A stretch of DNA of 64,000 nt from Crotalaria pallida (lineage: Eukaryota > Streptophyta > Magnoliopsida > Fabales > Fabaceae), in NCBI GenBank assembly GCA_037953625.1, contig CM075651.1, positions 141,698,501 to 141,762,500 of the forward strand, given 5' to 3'. The position numbers and the translations under genes were made by a program. This document shows, in pieces, positions 1 through 12,014 of the stretch (the stretch's first letter is position 1; the number at the start of each line of letters is the position of its first letter). The notes below the pieces were generated by a model, which was given only the letters and a program-made list of their open reading frames with translations, was not told the DNA's origin and did not search any database.

Positions 1-74
1 ATACTTTAATTTTCCCTTCTTAATAATTTACTCCTTTCTCATAAAATTATTATTAAGTGAAAAGATATATATTA

Positions 75-147
75 CTCCCTCCGGTCCATATTATAAGCAT
101 CCTTTTTGTCTCACAAAAAGGGTGCTTATAATATGGACCGGAAGGAG
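75..147. mobile_element. Minimal Stowaway MITE, almost pure palindrome
   Basis: The two halves are near-perfect inverted repeats, starting CTCCCTCCGGTCC and ending GGACCGGAAGGAG, with only a short loop. It is flanked by TA on both sides, as expected for Tc1/mariner-type Stowaway insertion. At 73 bp it is essentially two terminal repeats with no interior. Confidence 0.8.
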
Positions 148-208
148 TATAATTAAGGGCAGATACAGAAACACCCCTCTAGCTAATTAATCATTAACAA
201 ATTTCATA

Positions 209-503
209 CTCCCTCCGTTTCACTTTAAGTATCTTTTTAACATCAAAATTTTGTTTCAAAATAAGTGTCTTTCTACCAAATCTAGGCAACATTTAATACT
301 GTTTTTCCTTATTTACCCTTACATTTAATGTTGTTTTAGTTTTGAAATTTGTAATACTAGTAATGATGCATTGACAAAATAAAATATTAAATAGGGGCAT
401 TTTTGATAAAATACACATAAAACTTACAATAATCATCATAATCAACACTTTCTTAATCTATGTGCAAAAGTCCAAAAAGACACTTAAAGTGAAACGGAGG
501 GAG
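209..503. mobile_element. Stowaway MITE
   Basis: Terminal inverted repeats CTCCCTCCGTTTCACTTTAAG and its complement at the right end, with flanking TA duplications (207-208, 504-505). About 295 bp, AT-rich, non-coding. Confidence 0.85.
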
Positions 504-600
504 TACTATTGATGATATTTTAACAAATTTTCTAAATCTATATGCATAATTATCCCAGAAACTTATATTTAAAAAATGGTTTCCTTAACCTCGGCTCTTA

Positions 601-1246
601 CACTCTGTTTGTTTTGGTGGATTTTGGGGGATGAGAAATTGGGGAGAGAAAACAAGGAGAAAACTAACTTTTCTCCTTGTTTGGTTCATGAGAGAAATTG
701 AGGGAGGAGAGAAAATAAGGTAAGTCCCACCGGAAAAAGTTTTCTTTCCTCCATAGGCAAGAGAATAAGAGGAAAATGAGTTTTGGGATGTAAAATTACC
801 CATTTGTCCTTCATCTATTCACTTTACTTAAAAAAATTTAAAAAATATTTTTTAATTGGAAAAAAAATAAAGCTTTTTTTTTCGATAAAAAATTGTTTTT
901 TTTTATATTTTGGACTCAAAATTTTTATTATGTACGTAATAAAAAATTGAAGTAAAAAAAAATCTTTTGCTTTCTTAAATATACATGCATATGAAATAGA
1001 AAGAAAAAATTTATTTCTATTTTGTTAAACAAGGGTTTAGTTGTCTTTTTATAAATTTATTGTTTTCTCTCTTCCCTCTTTTCTCTCCAACCAAACGGAA
1101 GGAAAGAAAACTCAACTTTTTTCTTTTTCATATTTCTTCACATTTTCTCTCATATCAAATAACCACAAAATCTACTCACTTTCTCACCATAATCTCTCTT
1201 CCCTATTTCTCTCTTCTCATTTTCTTTCGTACAACCAAATAAAACC
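601..1246. mobile_element. Tourist/PIF-Harbinger-like MITE, family T1 copy 1
   Basis: The left end CACTCTGTTTGTTTTGG and right end CCAAATAAAACC form degenerate inverted repeats flanked by TTA on both sides, the 3-bp duplication typical of PIF/Harbinger. The same family recurs in the opposite orientation at 34481-35167. Small ORFs inside are low-complexity and not credible genes. Confidence 0.6.
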
Positions 1247-1249
1247 TTA

Positions 1250-1744
1250 GGACTGAAGTTAAGAAAAACCTTTAAAAAACAAACAATATCAACTTAATTT
1301 CTCAATGTTGTTTAACATATTTTAACTTGACGCTGAACAAACTAAAAAAAGAAAAGTAAATTTCGTCACGGATTTTGATCAAAGTTAGTCAGTGTTGCCA
1401 ATTCTACATTGGTGTATGTGAACAATTCAATTCTGTTCCATCAATTTCACAAGTTACGTTGTTCAAGATTATGAATATAAATTCTCATTTATGTTGATTT
1501 AGATATTTTACTTTGTTTTATAAACTCAATACTTATTTATATTTATTTTTTCAAATATACCCTTATTTATTATATTTTCATTTTCATCGTCTATTTCTTC
1601 ATCTCTTTTCGATATAATTTTCATACATTTATTATTACTTTATCTTCTATTGTTAAATGGGGATAATTTAGTCAAAATATATCAAATTCTTACATCATTA
1701 TTTACTCATTTTTAATCTATGTACAATTTCTAAAACAACATATA
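1250..1744. other. Intergenic, nothing recognised
   Basis: AT-rich sequence between two MITEs. I see no coding potential or repeat structure in it. Confidence 0.5.
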
Positions 1745-2010
1745 CTACCTCCGTCCCTATATATAAAACTCTTTCGTAGATTTCACGTCCATTAAGAAAG
1801 TTGATTAATTTAGTTAATGACATTGGAAATGTGAACATTTGATATATATTTTTAAAACTACCCCGGTTAAAACGTGCTAAGTAAATAAGGATATTTGTGA
1901 AAATAAGTAATTAATTATCATTGAAAATTAATATAGAGTCTTATAAATAAGAACAAAATAAAACTCTCAAAATAATTAATGAGAAAATATAACTTATAGG
2001 ACAGAAGAAG
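1745..2010. mobile_element. Degenerate Stowaway MITE
   Basis: The left end CTACCTCCGTCCCTATATAT and a diverged complementary right end (CCTAT..AGGACAGAAGAAG) are flanked by TA. Internal inverted segments AAACTC/GAGTCTT support the assignment. It is older than the 209-503 copy, judging by end divergence. Confidence 0.6.
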
Positions 2011-2144
2011 TATTAAAAAGTGATTAAGTAATATAAAAACTTAATATATTTTGAATAAAATATCATCATCTAATTATTAAAAATTCTTATAAATAATTAT
2101 ATACTACGTTCCCATAAGCATTTCTCATTATAATAAAAGTATTG

Positions 2145-2325
2145 TTTTTTTACCCCAAGGATATACTCCAACCGACAGCCGAAGACTAATCCCCTCCGAG
2201 GCATAGAGATCATCGAAGTGGGTTTTGCCTCTACTAACAAAGTCTTTTCCATACCCACAGTAGGGATCAATCCCCTGACATCATACTTAAGGAACTCAGT
2301 CATCTACCAATTGTGTTGAAAATTT
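2145..2325 (-). mobile_element. SINE-like element (minus strand), candidate
   Basis: Read on the minus strand, the segment starts with a tRNA-like head: TGGTAGATGACT resembles a Pol III A box and GGGATTGATCCC lies near the B-box position. It ends in a poly-A tail, seen as poly-T at 2145-2151. No clear target-site duplication was found, so this is tentative. The small minus-strand ORF across it is incidental. Confidence 0.4.
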
Positions 2326-2489
2326 TTTTTATTGAGTTTGAGGTGAAATAGTAAAATCATTTATTAAGTTGGAGGTGAAAAAAGATGTAACAGATAAAGG
2401 TAAAGTGGGGAAAAATGTAAGGGTTCCTAAAAATAAAGTAAAAGAATGAAACAAGGAAAAATAACCTAAAACAGCTAATGGAACTAAGA

Positions 2490-2685
2490 AATTATTAGTT
2501 ATTTTGGATAACCATGTTATTTGTGATTTAAATAAATCATAATTTTTTTATGTAGGAAAATGAAATTAAGAAATAAAAAAGATAAAATGAGTGACTAATT
2601 ATTTATATTATGTGTCAAATTATAATTATTGATTGGCTTATATCACACATGCATAATGTGATAGTTCAAGACCAGCTAATAATTT
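2490..2685. mobile_element. Short MITE, family M1 copy 1
   Basis: Inverted ends AAATTATTAG..CTAATAATTT enclose ~195 bp. The same arrangement (TTATTAGTTGGTC.. with ..CTAATAATTT) recurs at 7835-8012, which identifies it as a repeat family. Superfamily not determined. Confidence 0.5.
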
Positions 2686-3398
2686 TTCAACGGAACATAC
2701 GAGAGTACATTTTACAACATGATGATCAAATTGAATGAGAAAAATGATAACAAATATCCAAAAGGCATTTGTTAATAAACTAAAACTAGTATACTGATAT
2801 TAAAAAAAAGTGATATTTGAGGTCTTTGAAAGAATAATTAATTCTACCTTGTGATTATTTTACTACTTCTAGTAATATTATTAAGAAATGCCCTCCAGAC
2901 CAGTTGAATAATTGAACAAAATTTAATGGACAAAATTGATTATTCGCTAATGCATGTCTAAAACTCAACTGAGCGATAGTATATGAAAATGTGAATGCTG
3001 TTACAAAAAGAATTGCTTTTGGGAAATGGATCTTTTTGACCTTGTGCAAAAGTATATAAAGTTGAACTCCTGGGTTTGCTTTGTGTTTTCCCATGCATGA
3101 CAGTACTATATTTGAGAGACAGGGAGAGAAACTGCTGGGTCATGTGTGTTGAATTCCCATACAACTTTGATGGTCACAGCTAACTTTTCCATGAATAATT
3201 GGTGTGCAAGTAAAATTATGGGAAGATTTTATATATGTTAATTTTATTTCATCATTTGGTGAATTAACCAACTTTTTTATATTTGGATCGTTGAATAAAA
3301 ATACGAAGATTTTAATTTTAAATTATATTTTGATCATATTTTACTGTAAATAAACCATCATCTTTATCTAACGATTTAATTTATGAGATTAATGGATA
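2686..3398. other. Intergenic, nothing recognised
   Basis: AT-rich stretch. Short ORFs on the minus strand around 2855-3164 have no recognisable domain and are probably chance. Confidence 0.5.
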
Positions 3399-3535
3399 TG
3401 CATTGACGGTGTAAAATTACACCATCAGTTCATCATCCACCATTCATTTGTATTATTTTAATTTAAAAGTTAACGACCATAAATGGATGATAAATGATGC
3501 ACAGATGATGTAAAAAACTTTACACTGTCGGTTCA
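3399..3535. mobile_element. Short MITE, family M2 copy 1
   Basis: Inverted ends TGCATTGACGGTGTAAA and TTTACACTGTCGGTTCA bracket ~137 bp. A second copy lies at 30112-30266 with the same interior (CCATTCATTTGTATTA.. and ..AATGATGCAC). Non-coding. Confidence 0.6.
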
Positions 3536-3545
3536 TTACCCATTT

Positions 3546-4785
3546 TCTCTTAATTTATATTAATGCAATTATTAATTGGTAAAATCCAAAATTAAGTCCC
3601 ACCAAAGTTTTTTTAAGTCTTTGTACTGTTTGGACTTTGGACAGGTAGTTGAAGACCTCCAAGTCTTTGCATGCACAGGTTACTCATTAATTAGGTGTCG
3701 CATCTTATCAAGTGATTGGCCATAGGTAGGGTATAGCAGAATCAGGCCCTTTTGACACATTCTAGTGGTAATCAGTAATCAGAGATGGCATTAATTTGGA
3801 TTTTCCTTTTTTATTTCTATTGCTGCTTCATCTATATCTTTGAGGATCGAAATTTTATTTCACTAGTTCACCAAAAAAAAAAAAAAATTTATTTCACTAA
3901 GCTTGGCCGAGATGCTAAGAACAAATTTTATTTCACTAATCATCAATGAAAAATGATGTGATTATAAAATGCCTATTTGTCATCGAATGTTCAATTTGTA
4001 TGTTGCATGGCAAGCTCATAAAGCTTAATTAACTGGGAAAAAAAAAGTTGTATTCTTTCTACTACATACCGGTAGTGTTTTGGACTTGCTCAGACGTGAC
4101 CCAATTAAGCAGGGCAATCCACCAACAAAGATCCGTTATTATCAGCTCTTTGCTGACAGAGAACAGTGTTGTTCAAAATTCGATGAAGTTATGAAATTAA
4201 ATTGAATTTTGCTATTCATTATCATATGACAGTACTAATATTTAAGCAATTAAAAATGTAAAATATATTTAAAAAATATGAATATAATGTATAAACTATT
4301 TCCTTTGTTTTTATACATTTAGATTTTATTTTAGAAAAATTGTTTGTTTTCATGTGTGCTTTATATTTTAGAAGAAGTATTTAATTTTTTTTAAACTATT
4401 CTTATTAAATGAGTGTTTTAATTAATTAAGTTCGATTCTCCGTAAATGAGTAATACATCACTTAAAATGTGTAAAACTGTGAAATTGATAGATTTTTTTT
4501 TGTTAAAAATAATGAGTTAACTACATACCTTAACCCTGTGTTTTGCTTAAATGTAACTTATGAATATAAGAACGTTGATAGTACTTTTGTAGTTTTTCAA
4601 TGTTAAATTTATATTTTTCATTGATTAAACATTGTCTTAACTCTTAAGGCAATAAATAGCAAAACCCCATTAAATTATGTGTCATAAGTGTAAGCAGTTC
4701 GAAACGAGATTGTTGAAATTAAATCAAACCAAATTGAAATTTAAGATTTAGTACGGTTTCGTAGTTTGAATTAGTTATTTAGGTG
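3546..4785. other. Intergenic, nothing recognised
   Basis: AT-rich sequence with no ORF of interest and no recognised repeat ends. Confidence 0.45.
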
Positions 4786-4887
4786 TAGAGGTGGCATTTC
4801 GGGCTACTTGGTCGAGTTTGAGCCGACCCGTTTTGGTCTCGGGCCATGATCTGGTTTCTAAGCTAAAAAAAGGCCTGATAAAATTTG

Positions 4888-4930
<43 letters not shown>

Positions 4931-5140
4931 CTAAATTCAGTAATGGGTCAATTTTTTAAACTAATTCGGGTTTTTTTAGGTTATCTTAGAGGGTGAACCA
5001 GATGTTTTGCAGGTTCGGACTTTATCATTCGGGCTAAAAAAACCCGAGATTTATTTGGGTTGTATTTTAAGAGTCTAAAGTCACATATATATATATATAT
5101 ATCAGGCTTATTGGGACGGGCTGAGTTTTTTTTGCCTCTA
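4786..5140. mobile_element. hAT-like MITE with internal (TA)n
   Basis: The left end TAGAGGTGGCATTTCGGGC and right end ..TTTGCCTCTA are inverted. The flanking 8-mers TTTAGGTG and TTCAGGTC match at 6 of 8 positions, consistent with an old 8-bp hAT target-site duplication. The interior has CCCGAG/CGGGCT-rich segments shared with the 36.8-38.5 kb remnants, and two (TA)n runs near 4895-4929 and 5084-5102. Confidence 0.55.
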
Positions 5141-5205
5141 TTCAGGTCTTTTTGACCCATGCACCCAATGCATCGGTTAAATGAATCTTAAAAAGCAAGT
5201 GTTTG

Positions 5206-7051
5206 CACCAACATAGGTTGGAACGAGTGGTAAGCGGCTCAGTCTCGCTTAAGCAAGGTCTCGAGTTCGAGTCCTTGTAATGCATAAAATTCATTTTGGG
5301 AGATTCACCTGCCATATCCAGGCACGCAATCCGGATACTGTAAGAACTACAATCGGTGAGTGAAATAACTAGGAGACACTAGGAGAACACCTAGAAGGGG
5401 GGGTTGAATAGGTGTTAGAGAAACCTTGAAAGATTTTCGAAAGAAACGAATCGAAACAATTAAAACAAATGATTTTTACAAAATGTTTCAGCCCTTAGCT
5501 TAATCGATTAAGCAAGTTGATTAATCGATTAACTCTTGAAAAACACAAGTTAATCGATTAAGCTGACCAATTAATCGATTAGTGCTTGAAAGCTTGCTTT
5601 TGGTTAATCGATTAACATCTTCAGTTAATCGATTAATCACTGTTAAAACTAAAAAATCACTTTTCAATCGAATACGAAAATCAATCAATTAACACGTATG
5701 ATCAGAGATAAAGCGGAATTGATTAACACCAATATTCTTATTGATTACCTAGGTTATGAAAATGATTTCCCCCAAATCAATTTGCACAATTAAAAGCTTA
5801 ATTCATTCAATTATGAAAAATCAATCTTTTCTAGGTTTTCAACCAAGACCAATATGAAAAATGACAAGAATGTAAAAGTTAAGGGAATAGAGATACTGCA
5901 CAGTGATTTATCCTGGTTCACTCACAACCACCGTGAGCTACATCCAGTCCCCTCTTCAACCAAGAGAGATTCTTCACTAAGGAATTAGAGTTCTCAAATT
6001 ACAAGCAAATGCCTCTCAAGACTCACTTCTTGATAGCCTCCAAGAGATACCACACTCTTGTCTTGCAACCCTATTGAAATCTAATCTAACCTTCCCTTGC
6101 TTGTAGATATCCCCACAACAAGTCTTCCAAATGCTTGATGATACCTCACATCAAGGCTTCCAATTGCTTGTTAACACAACAAGACTTCCAAATTGCTTGT
6201 TTACACAACAAGACTTCCAAGACTTCTTTTGCTTGATGAACAACCACCAAGGCTTCCAATGTTGTAGAATGTTTGCCTCCTTGCAATGATTACAACCAAA
6301 TTGAAAACAATAACAATCCTATGAATCTCTTTCAAGAACTATGAAAATATCAACATGAGAGATTCACTAAAAATTCTTGATCAAAGAATGTAAAAGTGAA
6401 AGCTTTGATCTATAAGAAAGTGAGAGAGAATAGTGTGGCTTTGATCTACGTAAAATTGATATGAAAAGTAGTGTTAGTTCAATCTAATGATTACGAAAAG
6501 GTTTATATAGAATACCCAAAAGTTAGGAACCTTAAAAACTGATTTTGAGAAGTGAAAAACGTATTTTAAAAACCAGCACTGCAGGTGTTAATCGATTAAT
6601 TCATCATGTTAATCGATTAAGCACTGTTAAAAACATGTTAATCGATTAACCACTGCTCTTAATCGATTAGCCACTGCTAAAGTCAATTAAAAACTCGTTT
6701 TCTCAAATCTAAACCTTTCCTTTCAAACCTTTAAGCCACCTATTGATTTTAGGTTAAGTGAATACTCAAATTATAATATAATCATGCACTTGATAGAGAT
6801 TCACTACCCTCTATTGACTCTACCCAAACTCATTAAACTAAAAGACTCAAACTAAAGATATTACAATTATACACAAATTGAATCTTCTTCATGAGCTTGC
6901 TCTCTCTTCATCATTTGTTGTTTGTTGTTGGTTGGTGAACTTCTCCATACTTGAGCTTGATCAAAACATTTGTAGCTTGTTCAAAACCTTTGTCATTATC
7001 AAAACTTTCTCTCTGGATCTAACAGATACGAGTGGGCAACCAAAAAAAAAA
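5206..7051 (+). mobile_element. tRNA-derived SINE, split by a solo LTR
   Basis: The 5' part (5206-5338) has Pol III promoter-like boxes: A box around GAGTGGTAAGCGGCTC and B box GAGTTCGAGTCC. The 3' part (7030-7051) ends in poly-A. The perfect 10-bp duplication CAAGTGTTTG at 5196-5205 and 7052-7061 proves that the two pieces are one retroposed unit. It is interrupted at 5338 by the solo LTR that follows. It is not a functional tRNA gene. Confidence 0.85.
5339..7024 (-). mobile_element. Solo LTR (C1) of the gag-only LTR family
   Basis: A 1,686-bp LTR in reverse orientation, flanked by the 5-bp duplication GATAC (5334-5338 and 7025-7029) with no internal region. It arose by LTR-LTR recombination. 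On the minus strand it begins TGTTAGATCC and ends TTCTTACA. It has two clusters of the palindrome TTAATCGATTAA (about six copies at 5500-5640, four at 6590-6680), a TATATAAA core promoter near 6507-6514 (minus strand), and repeats of the type ACAAGACTTCCAA around 6118-6260. It is related to C2 (15765-23157), the K1 LTRs and the K2 LTRs. Confidence 0.9.
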
Positions 7052-7164
7052 CAAGTGTTTGTTAAAAATTCAAAAAACAGTCATTTAGTTTTTCAAAACA
7101 ATTTTACTCCAGTATTTATGTTCTTTTATCCTATGCACCCATTGCATATTACAGAAAAACACTA

Positions 7165-7396
7165 CTCCATCTGTCCCATAAAGTTAATAAAAAACATAGA
7201 AAATTTTGTCCCAAATTAAAGTTAAAATAGTGAATAAAAAAATTAAAATTGCATTGTATATTTTATGATTGGTTAATTAAGGAAACATGCATTAAATACT
7301 TGCTTTAATAATTGGCTAATTTGACGAACAATGCATTAAAATCATGTTCTCTTATATTCGTTGAATTTTCAAAAATTCACTATTGGACGGAGTGAG
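7165..7396. mobile_element. Stowaway MITE
   Basis: Ends CTCCATCTGTCCCATAAAG and ..TATTGGACGGAGTGAG are inverted repeats flanked by TA (7163-7164, 7397-7398). 232 bp, non-coding. Confidence 0.75.
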
Positions 7397-8697
7397 TAGT
7401 CATTTTACAAAGAAACGATTAATACTCGATTTGGTTCATGATTTATAACTTTTATTAACTACATAAACCAAACCAAATCGAACCAACTCCTATTTAAAAA
7501 AAAAACCGGTTTACTTAAAACCCTACCCGAATTTACTTTGATTGTGAGCTCTAAATCGGTACAAGCCTCCGCCGTGTCGGGAATTGCTCCGCTGTACCCG
7601 ATTTCACCGCTCATCTCAGGTAATCTCAATAACCTTATTTTCAATATCTAGCTGAAATAAAACAAGTTTTTATGTCGTAGCCTTTGATACAATTCCATGT
7701 AAGAATGGAATAAATTTTGTGTTTGATTGCTCGATGGGGGCATTAGGGTATTTACAATGGATTTGCTTCATATATCCTATACTGTATTTCTCTTTGTCAA
7801 CACTTCGTAGAGGTTGAAGATCTACGTTAGAGAAGTTATTAGTTGGTCCTAGACCAACATGTCATTTGTGGTCCAGGCCAACCATTGTTTGCCAAATAGG
7901 AAAATAAAATAAAAAATAAAGTGAGTGGGTAGTTATTTGTGTTATGTGTCAGATAATGATTAGTCTGGCTTAGACCACGGATGACGTGGTAGTACAGGAT
8001 TAACTAATAATTTCTCCCGTTTTAGAGGGGGAAAACCAACATTGATTTCTTTTGGATTTTTTTTATTTTTTATTTTTTTAGTGAAACAACGTTGTTTTGT
8101 GTGGTCTGTTGTCCGACGTGGCATGGACATTACATCCTTATCGCTCGGTTAATGTCTGTTGTCAGGGACTAATGTGCCCATCATAACACAAAGTCGATAC
8201 ACTACAGGAACTAAATTGATATTTTGTAAAAGTCTAGGACTAGATTGATCGAGGCTTACAAAGTTAGGGATCAATTTGACAGTTTACTCTTTGTTTTGTT
8301 TTTTTTTTAAATTTAAAATCAGGCTTTTGTTTTACGTATGCAGGACTCGGATGGTAAGGTTGATACATCTTAGACACTGCACAATCTTGATGTTCTTGAT
8401 GTTTTCTATTATGTTGTTGATACACTACAGGGCCCGATGATGTTTGCTGCCCAACTCCATACTCCTTACGATGAAGGAGAGCCGGAAATGGAGGAGGATG
8501 GGGTGACAAGCTCGGTTGTAGCTTTTTTTGTTACCTCGAACTCTACGAACACCAAAACTCAAATTGTTCCTTTAAAACGACACCGTTGTCTACACCGAAT
8601 TCAAAGGTTCCTTCATTCAACTTTGGTCTCTTAGAATCAAAGCAAACGCTCTCCTTAGATCTCGATGAATATGCAAACATCATCGCGATGGTGAAAC
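7397..8697. other. Upstream region of the DnaJ pseudogene
   Basis: No intact gene. The stretch around 7500-7620 is less AT-rich and ends CTCAG/GTAATCTC, and a TATGCAG acceptor-like site occurs at about 8336-8342. These could be remnants of a spliced 5' leader of the DnaJ-type gene downstream. MITE M1 copy 2 lies within it. The 8437-8634 ORF (65 codons) has no recognisable domain. Confidence 0.35.
7835..8012. mobile_element. Short MITE, family M1 copy 2
   Basis: Shares inverted ends and interior order with the copy at 2490-2685 (TTATTAGTTGGTCC.. / ..AACTAATAATTT, internal ATGTCATTTGTGG). Confidence 0.5.
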
Positions 8698-11600
8698 ATG
8701 TTATCCATCAAGACTCATGTGATTTGGTCATTCACCCATTTCTCTGCATTTCATTCTGCTCCTTGTTCCTGTGACGGATGGAAAAGCAAATCTAACAACA
8801 ATGTGAGTCTTTATCTCTCTCTTTTTCTGGTGTTTTAGGTTCTCATTTCAGAAGGGTATTTGCTTTGCATATTGAGTACTGTTGACCTTGTTCTTAATTC
8901 TATATTGAGAGTAATGATTACTCGACACAAGAAATTGGGTTGCTTTTCTGAGGTTGTCTGCTATCTGTTTTAGTTTGGGTTGTTTATGTTCTCATTTTGT
9001 TTTTGAATGAGGTACCATTGAGAAGGTTATCTTCTCTCATAACCTTGACTCTTATAATTTCTTTTTACCTTTCTGTTAATTACATTGCCAGGACTTGGTT
9101 TCAGATATATTGTCTTACTGTTTACCATTAGTGAGAGAGTTTGAAAATTAGTTATTTTTTCCTTTCCGGATATAAACAAAGGTCAACAACCATCTAAGGT
9201 TCGTGATTCAGCTTATAACCTTAGAGAAAGAGATGAATGAATTGTTACATTTTCTTTACGTGATAAATCATGTTTCTTTCTGCCTAATAATTTTTTGTGT
9301 TTTTTGGCGTAAGCATTTCATGAAACAAAAAGGTTAAGCATCTTATGGGTTCTAAAACAGTAAACTAGTCTAAATTATGGAAGACATGCATTATTGTTGA
9401 CTTCTTGCTTAGATTTTCTTTCTGATTATCTTGTTTGCATTACAACTCAGCTTTTTTACATGAGATCATGAAGCCTCATGCATTCTGAATTGGAGAAAAA
9501 AATTTGCTACTACACATAGATCATTATGCTGTTCCATGTTTCCATCTCTGCATATGGTGATTTATTATTGTCCAAATCCAATTAAAAACGGTATTCATTT
9601 GTTTTCTTAGCACTCATTAAGACAGTGGCTGAATGTGGTAAGTTTTCACAGAATTTGCTAACATGAACATATTTTAAGTCTGAACAATGAAATGGTTTAC
9701 TTAATTTAAAAGAAAAATTGCTCTATTGAATATTCTTCATTCATAAATGTTGTAATCAATTTGCTTGTTCAGGCTTTAGATATGTTCATATTATCATATT
9801 CACTGCACTTTCTCTCCCCTTCCTAAAAAAGAAATGAAGAATGTTTGCCTAATTTAAAAAAAAAAAACTCAGATTCTGTAAAACTTGTAACATTCTCACT
9901 TGCTATCTACTATTGGTTTGTTGACTGCTAACAAATGAAATGAATGATGTTCATAGGATTACAACTCTAATGCATTCCTGTGTCGGGTTTTATTGATTTC
10001 TCATTTCTCAAGCCAATTGATTTTTAAAATATAAGTTGAAATGGGGGGATTTTATTAAGATGTTCAGTATCTGTAGGGAATGGATTCATAAGAAATTTAG
10101 CTTGAAGCTTGTTTACCACGTAGTTTATGAGTAGAACTGATATCGTTTTCTTCCATCCTCTTCATACTTCATAACAACTATTATGGAGAAAACCCTGCTT
10201 GTTTCATGTGCGTGTAATTATTGATATAGTTGCTTCACTGATGCTGGAAATGTCAACTTCAGAATCATATTAAATTTGTTACACGTTAAAAGTGTGCTGA
10301 TGCAAAGAAAGCTCTCAAAAGTCTCCCTTACAATAGTGGATCCGCTAAATTTTCATTTGTGTATGCTTTCTAAAATCTTCATTATGTTGATACACAGTCA
10401 TTTTATGTTATTACCTAATATTGTTCGTGGATTAATGAAAGATGAGCTAAAAGTCCAAGAACTTGCTGCTTGTGAAGTAAAAAATTTGCATTATTTAATG
10501 GGCCTTTTGTCATGAATTGGTCAGCATTACCCATAGACAATGGGTGTAGGATGGGACATTATGAAAAGAAAAAGTTGAAAAATGCATTGTTTGGATTTAT
10601 ATCATATCTCTTTGCCTCCATAATAACCGGTAATTCCAGTTTAAACAAATAAAAAAGAGCTATATGCTTTGTAAGGAACCCAAATTATTCTATCATAACC
10701 TGCAGACGCTGAGTATAGCCAATCAATCAATTTGGATTTATTTAGAAATACAGTAAGACCTCCCTGATGTTGCATGAGAACGAACCCTGCTGACAATAGT
10801 AGAGATGTCAGGAAACTCAACTTTATCTAAAGATCTGATGCAACTCTGCGTTTTTCACACATTTGATAATTGTTTTGCTTGTACTTAATACCCCACATTG
10901 TGTTCTATTAGCAATTTAGCAGGCATTAGAGTTGCTAACTGTCAACAATTTGCAATGTACATGGTTCTCCATGTACTTTCTCCTAGGACAAAGAAACAAA
11001 ATGGAACAAAGGAAACTTAAACTGGTATGGAGATCACGATGATCATTCAAATAACTATTCCAATAAAGGTCAACGAAAGTCTGGTCAGCGGTTTGGTGGA
11101 ATGGCTAAATCTAAGAGTTATTTTTTAGTTCATGTCGATAGTTTGTGTTCTTTTTTCTTCATCACTCACTTGCCCTCAATCACATGTCAGTATTTGTTAA
11201 AATTTCTATTTCAGAAGCTAAGTTGAGGGCCTGATAGCAAATTGTTTTGAGGGAAATGCATATACGTCCCTTGACATTTTGATATACTACAAATATCCTT
11301 GGCAATGGGAGAAGTTACCAGAACCTCTTGTTTCATGTTTTGATTTGAAAAGGTTGCCCTTTGTTTCTTAATCAAAGATTTGTCTTCGTAGTTTATCCCA
11401 TTTTCAGTTATATTTGTAATATTTCAAATCTCGGGAAATATATGTATTTGACTCAATTAATTTTAATGGATATTCTGGAAGTAAGGAACATGCACACTTC
11501 CTTTATTAGATATAGGGCTACAGTTAAAATTTTATGTTTGGAATTTCGGATACATTGTAGTCATTACAACTAATTGTTTGTAAATTGCAGACTAGTATAT

Positions 11601-12014
11601 AGTCTAAGTTCAAATTAAGATGTTTTGTTATGGTGTCTGGGATTTCCTTGTCTGAATGAACGTTTCTTAAAGCTAAGATTAGTTTACTTTTGTAACTATT
11701 GATCTCCATTATTTTTCAGGAAAAATCAGAAGAGAAAGTTTCTGTGAGGACATAGATGGTCATCCTGAGCAAGTCTTCCAGGCAACATTTGGTAACAGAT
11801 TTTATACCTGGTCCTTTGGCAATATGAGGGGATCCTCTTCTGAGCATTTGACATCTGGGTTTGAATGGAAGCATCATTCAACTAGGACAAATATTAATAA
11901 GTGGAAAAGTGCAAGCGATGTGGAATCTGATGACGAATCATGTTATGTAGGATCACTATTCTTGGTCTACCTCCATCAGGTCCATTAAACATTGAAGTCA
12001 GCAAAAATGCCTAA
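8698..12014 (+). pseudogene. DnaJ-domain (J-protein) gene, decayed and 3'-truncated
   Basis: The layout matches plant J-domain proteins that carry a conserved region before the J domain. Exon 1 (8698-8802, ATG at 8698) reads toward FHSAPCSCDGWKSKSNNN and ends at a GTGAGT donor. A short exon near 9181 reads GQQPSK before GTTCGT. Exon 3 (10263-10358) has VTR-stop-KCADAKKALKSLPY, with an in-frame TAA at 10287 where relatives have Gln. Exon 4 starts at 10987 after CTCCTAG. Exon 5 (11720 on) has RRESFCEDIDGHPEQVF, then TWSFGNMRGSSSEH. A frameshift follows GS at about 11950; the other frame gives ILGLPPSGPLNIE, the J-domain lead-in, and then the homology stops. No HPD motif remains, so it cannot make a working co-chaperone. 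Assignment to the J-protein family rests on recognised motifs; the exact orthologue is unknown. Confidence 0.7.

Noticed and set aside
5206..5290. tRNA gene
   Set aside because: A- and B-box-like motifs belong to a SINE with TSD and poly-A; there is no complete cloverleaf.
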